This document shows, piece by piece, positions 6,514 through 20,276 of a stretch of DNA of 20,276 nt. The notes under the pieces are model-generated. The model was not told the origin of the DNA, made no database searches, and was given only the letters and a program-made list of their open reading frames with translations. Source of the stretch: JBGSWL01 sp041752455 (GTDB lineage Bacteria > Pseudomonadota > Alphaproteobacteria > Rhizobiales > Rhizobiaceae); assembly GCA_041752455.1 (NCBI GenBank), contig JBGSWL010000053.1, forward strand, positions 1 to 20,276, written 5' to 3'. A program made the position numbers and the translations under genes. Every line of letters starts with the position of its first letter. Positions within the stretch are counted from its first letter, which is position 1.

Positions 6514-7029
6514 GTGGATAGAGCGGAAAAACGCGAATTCGTCACTGAGCTGAACCAGGTCTTCCAGGAGTCCGGTTCAGTTGTGGTGGCCCACTATACA
6601 GGTCTGACCGTCGCAGAAATGAGCGATTTGCGTTCGCGCATGCGCTTGGCGGGCGGGACTGTGAAGGTTGCGAAGAACCGCCTCGCCAAGATCGCTCTTC
6701 AGGGCACGGAAGCCGAAGGCATGGCCGATCTGTTCAAGGGACAGACGCTCATTGCCTACGCCACCGATCCGGTGACGGCTCCCAAGGTCGCAAGCGACTT
6801 CGCCAAGAGCAACGACAAGCTTGTCGTTCTCGGCGGAGCACTCGGTGCGACCGTTCTCGATGCGAACGGCGTGAAGGTCTTGGCCGAACTGCCGTCGCTC
6901 GACGAACTGCGTGGAAGGCTCGTTGGCATGATTCAGACGCCGGCAAGCCGTATCGCACAGGTGGTCAGCGCCCCGGCAGCACAGCTCGCCAGGGTGTTCA
7001 ACGCCTATGCCCAGAAGGACGCTGCGTGA
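6514..7029 (+). CDS. rplJ: Ribosomal protein L10
   Basis: L10 anchors the L7/L12 dimers of the ribosomal stalk. The 171 residues begin VDRAEKREFVTELNQVF with GTG start, a beginning typical of alphaproteobacterial L10. The rRNA-binding part contains VVVAHYTGLTVAEMSDLRSR and GGTVKVAKNRLAKIAL; the C-terminal helix that holds L12 ends in AAQLARVFNAYAQK. GTG 6514 is chosen because GGAGAG at 6503-6508 is well spaced; upstream in-frame codons back to 6400 lie in the structured leader and have no family match. Confidence 0.96.
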   Translation: MDRAEKREFVTELNQVFQESGSVVVAHYTGLTVAEMSDLRSRMRLAGGTVKVAKNRLAKIALQGTEAEGMADLFKGQTLIAYATDPVTAPKVASDFAKSNDKLVVLGGALGATVLDANGVKVLAELPSLDELRGRLVGMIQTPASRIAQVVSAPAAQLARVFNAYAQKDAA

Positions 7030-7086
7030 GGCAACTCGCACCAGTCAATACGAAACTGTTCGAACCTAAACACAAGGAACTGAAAA

Positions 7087-7464
7087 ATGGCTGATCTTGC
7101 CAAAATCGTTGAAGACCTGTCTGCCCTGACCGTTCTGGAAGCTGCAGAACTGTCGAAAATGCTTGAAGAAAAATGGGGCGTTTCTGCCGCTGCACCGGTT
7201 GCTGTTGCAGCCGCTGTTGGTGGTGGTGCTGCCGCTGCGCCGGTCGAAGAGCAGACCGAATTCGACGTCATTCTCGAAGACTTCGGCGCACAGAAGATCA
7301 ACGTCATCAAGGAAGTGCGTGCGATCACCGGTCTTGGCCTCAAGGAAGCCAAGGACCTGGTCGAAGGCGCTCCGAAGGCTGTCAAGGAACAGGTTTCCAA
7401 GGGCGAAGCTGAGGCAATCATTGCCAAGCTCGTGGAAGCTGGCGCCAAGGCATCGATGAAGTAA
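7087..7464 (+). CDS. rplL: Ribosomal protein L7/L12
   Basis: L7/L12 is the multimeric stalk protein that recruits translation GTPases. The 125 residues show the dimerising N-terminal domain (MADLAKIVEDLSALTVLEAA), an Ala/Val/Gly-rich hinge (VAVAAAVGGGAAAAPVEE, about 38-56), and the factor-binding C-terminal domain with VIKEVRAITGLGLKEAKDLV. AAGGAA about 7 bases before the ATG is a good ribosome-binding site. It lies 57 bases after rplJ. Confidence 0.97.
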   Translation: MADLAKIVEDLSALTVLEAAELSKMLEEKWGVSAAAPVAVAAAVGGGAAAAPVEEQTEFDVILEDFGAQKINVIKEVRAITGLGLKEAKDLVEGAPKAVKEQVSKGEAEAIIAKLVEAGAKASMK

Positions 7465-7482
7465 GCGTTTCAGGCGCAAGTT

Positions 7483-7513
7483 GCGGGGCGCACCTTTCAA
7501 GGGCGCGCCCCGC
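7483..7513 (+). terminator. Hairpin between rplL and rpoB, possible attenuator
   Basis: A perfect 9-bp GC stem GCGGGGCGC (7483-7491) pairs with GCGCCCCGC (7505-7513) around a 13-base loop, starting 19 bases after the rplL stop. No T tract follows, so full termination is unlikely. In E. coli the same gap holds a partial terminator that lowers rpoBC relative to r-protein transcription; a similar role is inferred here. Confidence 0.45.
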
Positions 7514-7542
7514 CGCTTCTGGCCTGCGAGTATGCGTAAAAG

Positions 7543-7586
7543 AACCCATTTCCCGAAGCGCGGTTTCGCGTTTCCGGAAACGGGTT
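7543..7586. repeat. Palindromic element in the rplL-rpoB spacer
   Basis: AACCCATTTCC (7543-7553) pairs with GGAAACGGGTT (7576-7586) with a single mismatch. The interior contains GCGGTTTCGCG and TTTCCGGAAA. It resembles the mosaic palindromes common in Hyphomicrobiales intergenic regions and belongs to the left-hand genome. The rest of the gap to 7706 has only the rpoB ribosome-binding site GAGGAG. Confidence 0.5.
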
Positions 7587-7706
7587 TTAACCGTTTGAGG
7601 CGAGGGGACCGGGTGCATGGGTTCCCGCCCGCAAGCTGACCGGACCGTCGGTTCGGTCCACTGACTTTCAGACGCCCGGCCGGGGCGACATGAACGAGGA
7701 GCGGCA

Positions 7707-11705
<3,999 letters not shown>

Positions 11706-11725
11706 ACCGCAAAGAATATTACCCA

Positions 11726-15835
<4,110 letters not shown>

Positions 15836-15862
15836 GGCCTCACATTCTTCACCACCACGAAC

Positions 15863-16591
15863 ATGGCATCGATCGAACTCATCACCGAACTCCTCGAATC
15901 CGGCGTCCACTACGGTCACCAGACCAAGCGCTGGAACCCGAAAATGCGGGAATTTATCCTCGAGGAGAAAAACGACATCTACATCATCAACATCGGCCGC
16001 ACGGTCGAGCAGTTGGAAACAGCCACCAAATTCCTCGCCGACACCGTGCGCGCGGGGGGCAAGATCCTCTTTGTCGGCTGCAAGAAGCAGGCTCAGGAGG
16101 CCGTCAAGGAAGCGGCGGAATCCTGCGGACAGTTTTACGTCCACAACCGCTGGCTGGGGGGCACCCTCACCAACCTCACCACCATCCGCAAGAGTGTCGC
16201 CCGCCTCAAGGAGATCGAGAACAAGCTCAAGAGTCCCGGGGTGGTCAAGATCGGCAAGAAGGAACAAGCCTCCCTCCGCCGCGAGCAGGCCCGCTTGGGC
16301 AAGAACCTCGACGGGTTGCGCGAGATGGACAAGCTTCCCGCCGCGATCGTGATCATCGACACCACCCGCGAGGACATCGCCGTGCGCGAGGCCAACCGCC
16401 TCAAAGTCCCCGTCGTGGCCATCGTTGACACCAACAGCGATCCCGAGTTGGTGGACTATCCCATCGCGGGCAACGACGACGCCATCCGCTCGATCCGCGT
16501 GATCCTGCAGAAACTGGTCGAAGCCATCAAGGGTGCCTCAGCCATCCGGCAGAAAAAGGCCGACCCGGAACTCGCCGCCGTCGCCGAGTAA
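15863..16591 (+). CDS. rpsB: Ribosomal protein S2
   Basis: S2 is a late-assembling small-subunit protein near the mRNA exit. The 242 residues match the family throughout: LITELLESGVHYGHQTKRWNP near the start, then FILEEKNDIYIINIGRT, FYVHNRWLGGTLTNLTTIRK and PVVAIVDTNSDPELVDYPIAGNDDA... toward the end. It lies 27 bases after rpoC and 66 bases before tsf. rpsB-tsf is a near-universal pair; its direct attachment to rpoC is a lineage feature. No Shine-Dalgarno is seen before the ATG. Confidence 0.97.
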   Translation: MASIELITELLESGVHYGHQTKRWNPKMREFILEEKNDIYIINIGRTVEQLETATKFLADTVRAGGKILFVGCKKQAQEAVKEAAESCGQFYVHNRWLGGTLTNLTTIRKSVARLKEIENKLKSPGVVKIGKKEQASLRREQARLGKNLDGLREMDKLPAAIVIIDTTREDIAVREANRLKVPVVAIVDTNSDPELVDYPIAGNDDAIRSIRVILQKLVEAIKGASAIRQKKADPELAAVAE

Positions 16592-16657
16592 GCACCGCCG
16601 GGCTCTCCTCGGCCCGGCCCGGCCAACTGCCAACCGAAAACTGCCAACTTCCGAACT
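16592..16657 (+). promoter_or_regulatory. rpsB-tsf spacer with hairpin and short direct repeats
   Basis: A 7-bp stem GCCGGGC (16597-16603) / GCCCGGC (16612-16618) starts 5 bases after the rpsB stop. It has no T tract, so it may be an attenuator or processing site. AACTGCCAAC then occurs twice (16625-16634 and 16639-16648) in an A/C-rich, unstructured leader without Shine-Dalgarno. Confidence 0.4.
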
Positions 16658-17275
16658 ATGTCTGATATCTCACCTCAACTCGTCCGTGAACTCCGCGAGC
16701 GAACCAACGCGGGCATGATGGATTGCAAGCGCGCGCTCACCGAGGCGGCCGGCGACCCGGCCAAAGCCGAGGAAATTCTCCGCGCCAAGGGCATTGCCTC
16801 CGCCGGCAAGAAAGCCTCGCGCTCGGCCAAGGAAGGCACGGTGGCTTCCTACATCCACCTGCAAGGCAAGGTCGGCGTGCTCGTCGAGGTCAACTGCGAG
16901 ACCGACTTTGTGGCCAAGAACGAAAACTTCCGGGACTTCGTCAAGGACATCACCCTGCACATCGCGGCCGCCAACCCGACCTGCGTCTCCCGCGAACAGG
17001 TGGATCAGGCCGAGCTCGAGCGCGAGCGGGTCATCTACCGCCAGCAAGTCGAGGGCAAACCGGCCAACATCGTGGACAAGATCGTCGAGGGCAAAGTGGA
17101 AAAGTTTCTCGGCACCGTGTGCCTGTTGGAGCAGCCCTTCATCAAGAACCCCGACATCACGATCAACGATCTGGTCAAAAGCAAGATCACCGAGCTGGGC
17201 GAGAACATTGTCATCCGCCGCTTCACCCGCTACATGGTGGGCGAAGGCGTCGCCGACGAGCCCGCCGCGTCCTAA
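16658..17275 (+). CDS. tsf: Elongation factor Ts, short form
   Basis: EF-Ts exchanges GDP for GTP on EF-Tu. The 205-residue protein has the N-terminal UBA-like signature LVRELRERTNAGMMDCKRAL (9-28) and the EF-Tu-contacting TDFV motif (82-85, in VNCETDFVAKNENF). It ends with GENIVIRRFTRYMVGEG. It is much shorter than the roughly 280-residue proteobacterial form, so one repeated half of the core domain is absent, as in other short EF-Ts proteins such as that of Thermus. pyrH, a frequent next gene, is not found downstream. Confidence 0.95.
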   Translation: MSDISPQLVRELRERTNAGMMDCKRALTEAAGDPAKAEEILRAKGIASAGKKASRSAKEGTVASYIHLQGKVGVLVEVNCETDFVAKNENFRDFVKDITLHIAAANPTCVSREQVDQAELERERVIYRQQVEGKPANIVDKIVEGKVEKFLGTVCLLEQPFIKNPDITINDLVKSKITELGENIVIRRFTRYMVGEGVADEPAAS

Positions 17276-17759
17276 CCAAGGGCGCAGCGCCCCCGGGAGC
17301 GCTGGGCTTCCAAGGTTTGGATTTCGGAGTGGGGAGGAGCCACGAAGCACACGAAGAGGGCTGGGGAGAGGCACTAGTTGGCCTCGGGCGGTGCGCCGCG
17401 ATCTCAGCCGAGAGGGCTCCCCACCGACGGAAGAGATCGGGGGAGAGATGCTCGCCGCCCTCGGTCGGCCGCAGGAACAGACCGGCCAGCCGTCCGGCTC
17501 CGGCTCAGAGTCTCAGCATGTCAGCCTTTGGCTAAGGCCTGTTTGGTCGCCGCGGCGACCTATCTCCGCTGACGCTCCGGTATCAGTTGGTTGCCAAGGC
17601 AACCTATCTTCGCTGACGCTCCGGTTCCGCGCTGCTCCGGCTCAGCATTTTCTTCTCCGCTCCCCCGACCTCCGACCTCCGTGTTGCCGCACCGAGTGCG
17701 CCGCCGGAGGCTCGCCGTGAGGCTTGACGCTGGCAGGGCACGACCTAAAGGTATCTCCC
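17276..17759. other. Gene-poor spacer after tsf, repeat-rich
   Basis: No convincing gene is seen in these 484 bases. The segment begins with GGGCG-CAG-CGCCC (17280-17292), a possible weak tsf terminator, followed by GGGAGCGCTGGGCTTCC, a phrase common in verrucomicrobial spacers. CACGAAG repeats lie at 17341-17357 and the covarying hairpin repeats at 17545-17625. It ends with the ribosome-binding site of the next gene. Composition is unlike the left-hand genome. Confidence 0.6.
17545..17625. repeat. Two 37-nt hairpin repeats with covarying stems (44-nt period)
   Basis: Unit 1 (17545-17581) starts with the stem GGTCGCC-GC-GGCGACC; unit 2 (17589-17625) starts with GGTTGCC-AA-GGCAACC. Both continue with TATCTYCGCTGACGCTCCGG plus T. 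The single stem difference, C to T, is matched by G to A in the other arm, so pairing is conserved. A further hairpin GCCTT-TGGCT-AAGGC lies just upstream (about 17524-17538). This looks like a REP-like or structured-RNA repeat. Confidence 0.75.
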
Positions 17760-18071
17760 GTGAGCGTGGCCGAACTTCCCATTGCGTTTGACCAGCAGGA
17801 ACTGGGGCGGTTTTGCCGGGCCCGAGGGATCAGGAGGCTCTCCCTGTTCGGATCCGTGTTGCGGGACGATTTCGATCCCGAGGCAAGTGACGTGGACGTT
17901 TTTGCGGAGTTTCGCGCGGGGGCGCTGCGTGGTGTCGGCCTCGATTACTTTGATTACGGCCGGGATCTCTCGGAGATTTTCGGACGGAAGGTGGATTTTT
18001 GCTCCCGGCTGAACAAGCACCTGTGGCCTGCGGTGCAGCGCGAGATGTTTGTTGTCTATGAGCAAGCGTGA
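17760..18071 (+). CDS. mntA: MntA-like nucleotidyltransferase antitoxin
   Basis: This 103-residue protein is a minimal nucleotidyltransferase (MNT). The motif G31-S32, then D44 and D46 in SDVDVF, and a third acidic residue D79 in GRKVDF make up the usual catalytic set. The GS-to-DxD spacing is 11 residues, one more than in many relatives. In characterised MntA-HepT pairs this protein AMPylates HepT and so silences it. GTG 17760 is chosen as start because AAAGG lies 8 bases upstream; TTG 17724 is in frame but looks more like a -35 box (TTGACG). The gene overlaps the hepT-like gene by 14 bases, as expected for coupled translation. Confidence 0.8.
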   Translation: MSVAELPIAFDQQELGRFCRARGIRRLSLFGSVLRDDFDPEASDVDVFAEFRAGALRGVGLDYFDYGRDLSEIFGRKVDFCSRLNKHLWPAVQREMFVVYEQA

Positions 18072-18402
18072 TCCCCGGGTCACTCTGGGTCAGCTTGGCG
18101 ATTTCATTGCGGAGGCTCAGGATCTTGTTCGCGGCTACTCGCTTGAGACGCTGGTCGCCGACCCGGTGCGGCTTCGGGCCTTCGAGCGGGTCATGGAATT
18201 GGTCGGCGAATGCGTCAAGCGCGTGCCGGCCGGTTTGCGCGAGCAATACCCGGATGTTCCCTGGCGGCAGGTTGCGGGCATGCGCGATGGGATCAGCCAT
18301 GCCTATGAGGATGTTTCCCACGAGATTCTCTGGGATGCCTTGCACCTGCACTTCCCGGGGTTGCAGACGGCAGTCGCATCGATTTTGCGCGATCTGGAGT
18401 GA
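18058..18402 (+). CDS. hepT: HepT-like HEPN ribonuclease toxin
   Basis: The 114-residue all-alpha protein belongs to the HEPN/DUF86 group. The catalytic motif RX4HXY is complete: R76, H81 and Y83 in GMRDGISHAYED. In the family R and H cut RNA, and the Tyr is the residue that MntA AMPylates. ATG 18058 overlaps the end of mntA; an upstream TTG at 18049 adds only three residues. The pair forms a type VII toxin-antitoxin module. It sits beside the core tsf gene in an otherwise repeat-rich stretch. Confidence 0.82.
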   Translation: MSKRDPRVTLGQLGDFIAEAQDLVRGYSLETLVADPVRLRAFERVMELVGECVKRVPAGLREQYPDVPWRQVAGMRDGISHAYEDVSHEILWDALHLHFPGLQTAVASILRDLE

Positions 18403-18422
18403 CTCTTCCGGCGGGTGTTTCA

Positions 18423-18477
18423 CACGAAGCCACGAAAGGGGAGGGGCTCAACGAAGGCGGAGACTTGAGTTTGAGCC
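18423..18477 (+). repeat. Dispersed repeat, copy 1
   Basis: The block starts CACGAAGCCACGAAAGGGGA and ends CTTGAGTTTGAGCC. A close copy lies at 19916-19976. The surrounding spacer 18403-18612 has no gene except a possible promoter at its end. Just beyond, ACCGAAGCGCAGCGAAGG (18491-18508) is the reverse complement of a motif found next to copy 2. Confidence 0.6.
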
Positions 18478-18577
18478 GGAGCACAGCGGAACCGAAGCGC
18501 AGCGAAGGTGGATCTGTGAGAGCCTCCTGCTTCCCATCCGCAAGGATGCCGATACTCGGGCCCAAGGCATGTCGTCA

Positions 18578-18606
18578 TTGCACGGCGTGCAGGGCGATGA
18601 TACGAT
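18578..18606 (+). promoter_or_regulatory. Possible sigma-70-type promoter close to a start codon
   Basis: TTGCAC (18578-18583) and TACGAT (18601-18606) are 17 bases apart. The ATG of the next frame is at 18613, where transcription would begin, so the message would be leaderless. Only 4 of 6 bases fit in the -10 box. Confidence 0.3.
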
Positions 18607-18612
18607 GCCACA

Positions 18613-18902
18613 ATGAGCCCGTCAGTTGATCCGAAGCTGCTGCTCGATCCCGTTTTTCAGCGCGTGCTGAAAGAGGGCTTGGCCATTCAGGATCGCTTCA
18701 GCGCGGAGCCGGTTTATGCTCGCACCGGTAAGGGATGCCTCAAGCCGTCCGGAGTGGGGGAGATTAGCTGGCGCCCGTTGAAGCGGCTGTGGCTCGCAGC
18801 CTGGCCGGACACATCGTTGCAGGGGTGGCGTCCGCGGAGGAGGACAAAGCGTTCCGCGATTTTTGCGCGGGACTCCGAGCGAACGAGAAGGCTGGGCCTT
18901 GA
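18613..18902 (+). pseudogene. Small unknown gene, probably frameshifted
   Basis: I do not recognise this protein. It begins MSPSVDPKLLLDPVFQRVL, continues EGLAIQDRFSAEPVYARTG and KPSGVGEISW, and then in this frame turns into an Arg/Trp-rich tail (18769-18915) unlike a real protein. The -1 frame from 18768 instead reads LAPVEAAVARSLAGHIVAG, then EEDKAFRDFCAGLRAN, and stops at 18900-18902. Joining the two near 18768-18770 gives a sensible acidic protein of about 96 residues. A lost base, or a sequencing error, is the simplest reading. Its place between two toxin-antitoxin pairs suggests a stray antitoxin-like gene, which is only a guess. Confidence 0.45.
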
Positions 18903-19012
18903 GTTTGAGGCTTGAGTGACAGGCACTGGGCCAAGGGCCGCTGCTATCCCAAGGACGTGGGGCGCCCCCCCCACTTGATCGGAGCCCGCGCGGCGCGCGG
19001 CTGCCATTGGCT

Positions 19013-19032
19013 GTGGGACGAGGGCGTCCCAC
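19013..19032. terminator. Perfect 8-bp hairpin in spacer before the Phd-VapC pair
   Basis: GTGGGACG (19013-19020) and CGTCCCAC (19025-19032) pair around an AGGG loop, followed by TTCCTTG. The T tract is poor. It may end transcription of the small gene upstream, or be another spacer repeat. Nothing else is seen in 18916-19072 except a C8 run near 18965. Confidence 0.35.
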
Positions 19033-19072
19033 TTCCTTGAGTTGTCGCGGCGCGTCCATGACCGCCGGTGCC

Positions 19073-19100
19073 TTGACAATCCGGCCAGACTGGACAGATT
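19073..19100 (+). promoter_or_regulatory. Possible promoter of the Phd-VapC pair
   Basis: A perfect -35 box TTGACA (19073-19078) is followed after 16 bases by CAGATT (19095-19100), a poor -10. The antitoxin ATG at 19107 would fall at the transcription start. Toxin-antitoxin promoters are often autorepressed by the antitoxin; no clear operator repeat is visible. Confidence 0.35.
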
Positions 19101-19106
19101 GACCTC

Positions 19107-19346
19107 ATGGTCTGGCAGTTGCAGGAAGCGAAAAACCAATTGAGCGCCGTGGTTAACCGCGCCCTCGCAGAAGGACCGCAGACGATCACGCGCCACGGCA
19201 AGCCTGCCGTCGTCGTAGTGGCCTGCGACGATTACGCCCGGGCGGACGGACGGGAGAAACTCTCCGCCATCCTGCGCGAATGCCCCGTGCGCGGCTGGGT
19301 GGCCACCCGGACGAAGGAACCCGTGCGCACGATCAAGCTCGGTTGA
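19107..19346 (+). CDS. Phd/YefM-family antitoxin
   Basis: The 79-residue protein matches the Phd/YefM antitoxin fold, a DNA-binding N-terminal domain plus a flexible toxin-neutralising tail. It reads MVWQLQEAKNQLSAVVNRAL, then EGPQTITRHGKPAVVVV, close to the family pattern of W-x-x-x-E-A-K and ITRHG. The C-terminal third (EKLSAILRECPVRGW) would wrap the toxin. It lies one base before the PIN toxin start, so the two are co-translated. No Shine-Dalgarno is seen. Confidence 0.88.
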   Translation: MVWQLQEAKNQLSAVVNRALAEGPQTITRHGKPAVVVVACDDYARADGREKLSAILRECPVRGWVATRTKEPVRTIKLG

Positions 19347-19347
19347 C

Positions 19348-19764
19348 ATGGCTTGGTTGCTCGACACCGACATTCTCAGCGAGTCGTCGAAACAAGCGCC
19401 GTCGGAGAAGGTGCTGGCTTGGATCGACGCGCATGACGCCAGCCTGCACCTTTCGACGATCTCTCTCGGCGAGATGGTCAAGGGCATCGCCCTGCTGCCC
19501 TCCGGGGCCAAGCGGGCGCGGATCGAGGATTGGTTTGCACGCTTGGAGAGATGGGCCGGCCCGCGTTTGCTTGCTCCGGATGCGGAGGTCATGCGTGCTT
19601 GGGGACACCTCTGCGCCCGCCACGAGAGAAAGGGAAGGCAACTGCCCGTCCTCGACAGCCTCATTGCCGCCACCGCCCTGGCGCACGGGCTGACTATTGT
19701 CACCCGCAACACCCGCGATTACCCGCCGGAGATTCCGCTGCTCGATCCGTTTGGACGCGGTTGA
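19348..19764 (+). CDS. vapC: VapC-like PIN-domain ribonuclease toxin
   Basis: The 138-residue protein is a PIN-domain toxin, a magnesium-dependent RNase that typically cuts tRNA or rRNA. The four acidic sites are intact: D6 (LLDTDILSE), E42 (SLGEMVKGI), D103 (VLDSLIAATA) and D124 (VTRNTRDY). Length is standard. It is partnered by a Phd/YefM-type rather than a VapB-type antitoxin, a common mix for the FitB/VapC branch of PIN toxins. The intact active site suggests a working toxin. Confidence 0.9.
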   Translation: MAWLLDTDILSESSKQAPSEKVLAWIDAHDASLHLSTISLGEMVKGIALLPSGAKRARIEDWFARLERWAGPRLLAPDAEVMRAWGHLCARHERKGRQLPVLDSLIAATALAHGLTIVTRNTRDYPPEIPLLDPFGRG

Positions 19765-19915
19765 GGGTTGAACGTGCCTTGGGCGACCGTTTGGCATTTT
19801 CGCTCGCCAGGCGCGGAGGAAGCATGAATGCCGCCACCGCAGGCCGCCGCAAGCCCAGTCGGTCGGAGGGTTCTCCCACGGATCCGCCTTCGCTGCGCCA
19901 CGGCTTGACGAGGGC

Positions 19916-19976
19916 CACGAAGTCACGAAGGGGAGGGAAGCAACTGCTCAACAAAGGCTGAGCCTTGAGTTTGAAC
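19916..19976 (+). repeat. Dispersed repeat, copy 2
   Basis: The block begins CACGAAGTCACGAAGGGGAG and ends GCCTTGAGTTTGAACC. It matches 18423-18477 apart from a small insertion and a few substitutions. A shorter relative of its first part is at 17341, and of its last part at 18898. Confidence 0.6.
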
Positions 19977-20151
19977 CTCGAGCAAATGGTCACGCGGTCG
20001 CCGGTGCCTTGCCACTCGCTTTTCCACCCCTCTCCCAGGTCTCCGCACTCCGCTTCCCGGTCTCCCCCGCCCCAGCGGACCACAGTTTGGGTCTGGCAGT
20101 GGCTATTTCTGCCCACATACCGCTCGTCACAAGTCACTCGCCACTGGCTTC

Positions 20152-20179
20152 GTGACAAAATCTTTACCTTAAATATTTT
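20152..20179 (+). promoter_or_regulatory. Possible promoter in AT-rich island
   Basis: GTGACA (20152-20157) and TATTTT (20174-20179) are 16 bases apart in the only strongly AT-rich stretch of the right half. It would serve a gene starting near the right edge. Confidence 0.35.
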
Positions 20180-20215
20180 GCCCTCTCGGCGATTGGCGGC
20201 GAGACTGTGCCCGTG

Positions 20216-20276
20216 ATGAGCCACCCGATCAGCCTTTATTCCACCACCACGCCGCCCGCGCAGGCAGGCGGGAGAT
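20216..20276 (+). CDS. Possible start of a gene cut by the window edge
   Basis: ATG at 20216 opens a frame without stop to the window end, reading MSHPISLYSTTTPPAQAGGR. It lies about 36 bases after a possible promoter. Twenty codons are too few to name a family, and an open frame of this length could occur by chance. Confidence 0.3.
   Translation, partial: MSHPISLYSTTTPPAQAGGR

Larger units (their letters stand above)
19765..20215. other. Repeat-rich spacer without recognisable genes
   Basis: No gene is supported in these 451 bases. The spacer holds GGATCCGCCTTCGCTGCG-type sequence (from 19880), the second copy of the dispersed repeat, pyrimidine-rich stretches (20015-20080) and an AT-rich island near 20157-20180 that may hold a promoter. 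Short frames on either strand lack any family features. Confidence 0.6.

Noticed and set aside
17280..17720. Overlapping Arg/Pro-rich frames after tsf as a fusion or extra gene
   Set aside because: They are out-of-frame extensions through repeat-rich spacer with no start site or family features.
17724..17759. TTG start that would lengthen the MntA-like protein by 12 residues
   Set aside because: GTG 17760 has a well-placed AAAGG site, and the extra residues do not resemble the family.

Overview
The window reads as two genomes joined inside one gene. Left of about 10.1 kb, gene content, order, ribosome-binding sites, palindromic repeats and codon use point to an alphaproteobacterium, most like Hyphomicrobiales (Rhizobiales). 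Right of about 10.2 kb, the protein sequences (second part of RpoB, RpoC, S2, EF-Ts), the order rpoB-rpoC-rpsB-tsf, the loss of Shine-Dalgarno sites and the repeat-rich spacers point to Verrucomicrobiota, most like Opitutae. The switch falls in frame in the highly conserved centre of rpoB (about 10,090-10,240). The likeliest explanation is an assembly chimera through a conserved stretch; a real inter-phylum recombination is possible but much less likely. These affiliations come from sequence recognition, not from a search.

Left part (1-10.1 kb). It starts with the 3' end of tuf, whose last codons, 3' UTR and hairpin terminator are tandemly duplicated with a 164-bp period. A GT2-like glycosyltransferase, tRNA-Trp(CCA) and a tightly overlapping cytochrome P450 / acyl-carrier-protein-like / alpha-beta hydrolase cassette follow. 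These accessory genes lie in the usual tuf-trnW-secE interval. The ACP frame carries one in-frame TAA. Then come secE, nusG, rplK, rplA, rplJ, rplL and the 5' two thirds of rpoB. The spacers before rplK, rplJ and rpoB are rich in hairpins and probably hold r-protein feedback and attenuation sites.

Right part (10.2-20.3 kb). It holds the last third of rpoB, then rpoC, rpsB and a short-form tsf. An accessory stretch follows: a spacer with two 37-nt hairpin repeats whose stems covary, a MntA/HepT toxin-antitoxin pair, a small frameshifted gene, a Phd/YefM-VapC toxin-antitoxin pair, dispersed short repeats shared between spacers, and the possible first codons of a further gene at the right edge.

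Function. The core genes encode translation elongation (EF-Tu, EF-Ts), ribosomal stalk and L1/S2 proteins, transcription elongation (NusG), secretion (SecE) and the two large RNA polymerase subunits. The accessory genes are a putative small metabolic cassette on the left and two toxin-antitoxin modules on the right. No CRISPR array, rRNA, transposase or integrase was found. The least familiar items are the P450-ACP-hydrolase cassette around tRNA-Trp, the covarying repeats after tsf, and the rpoB junction itself.
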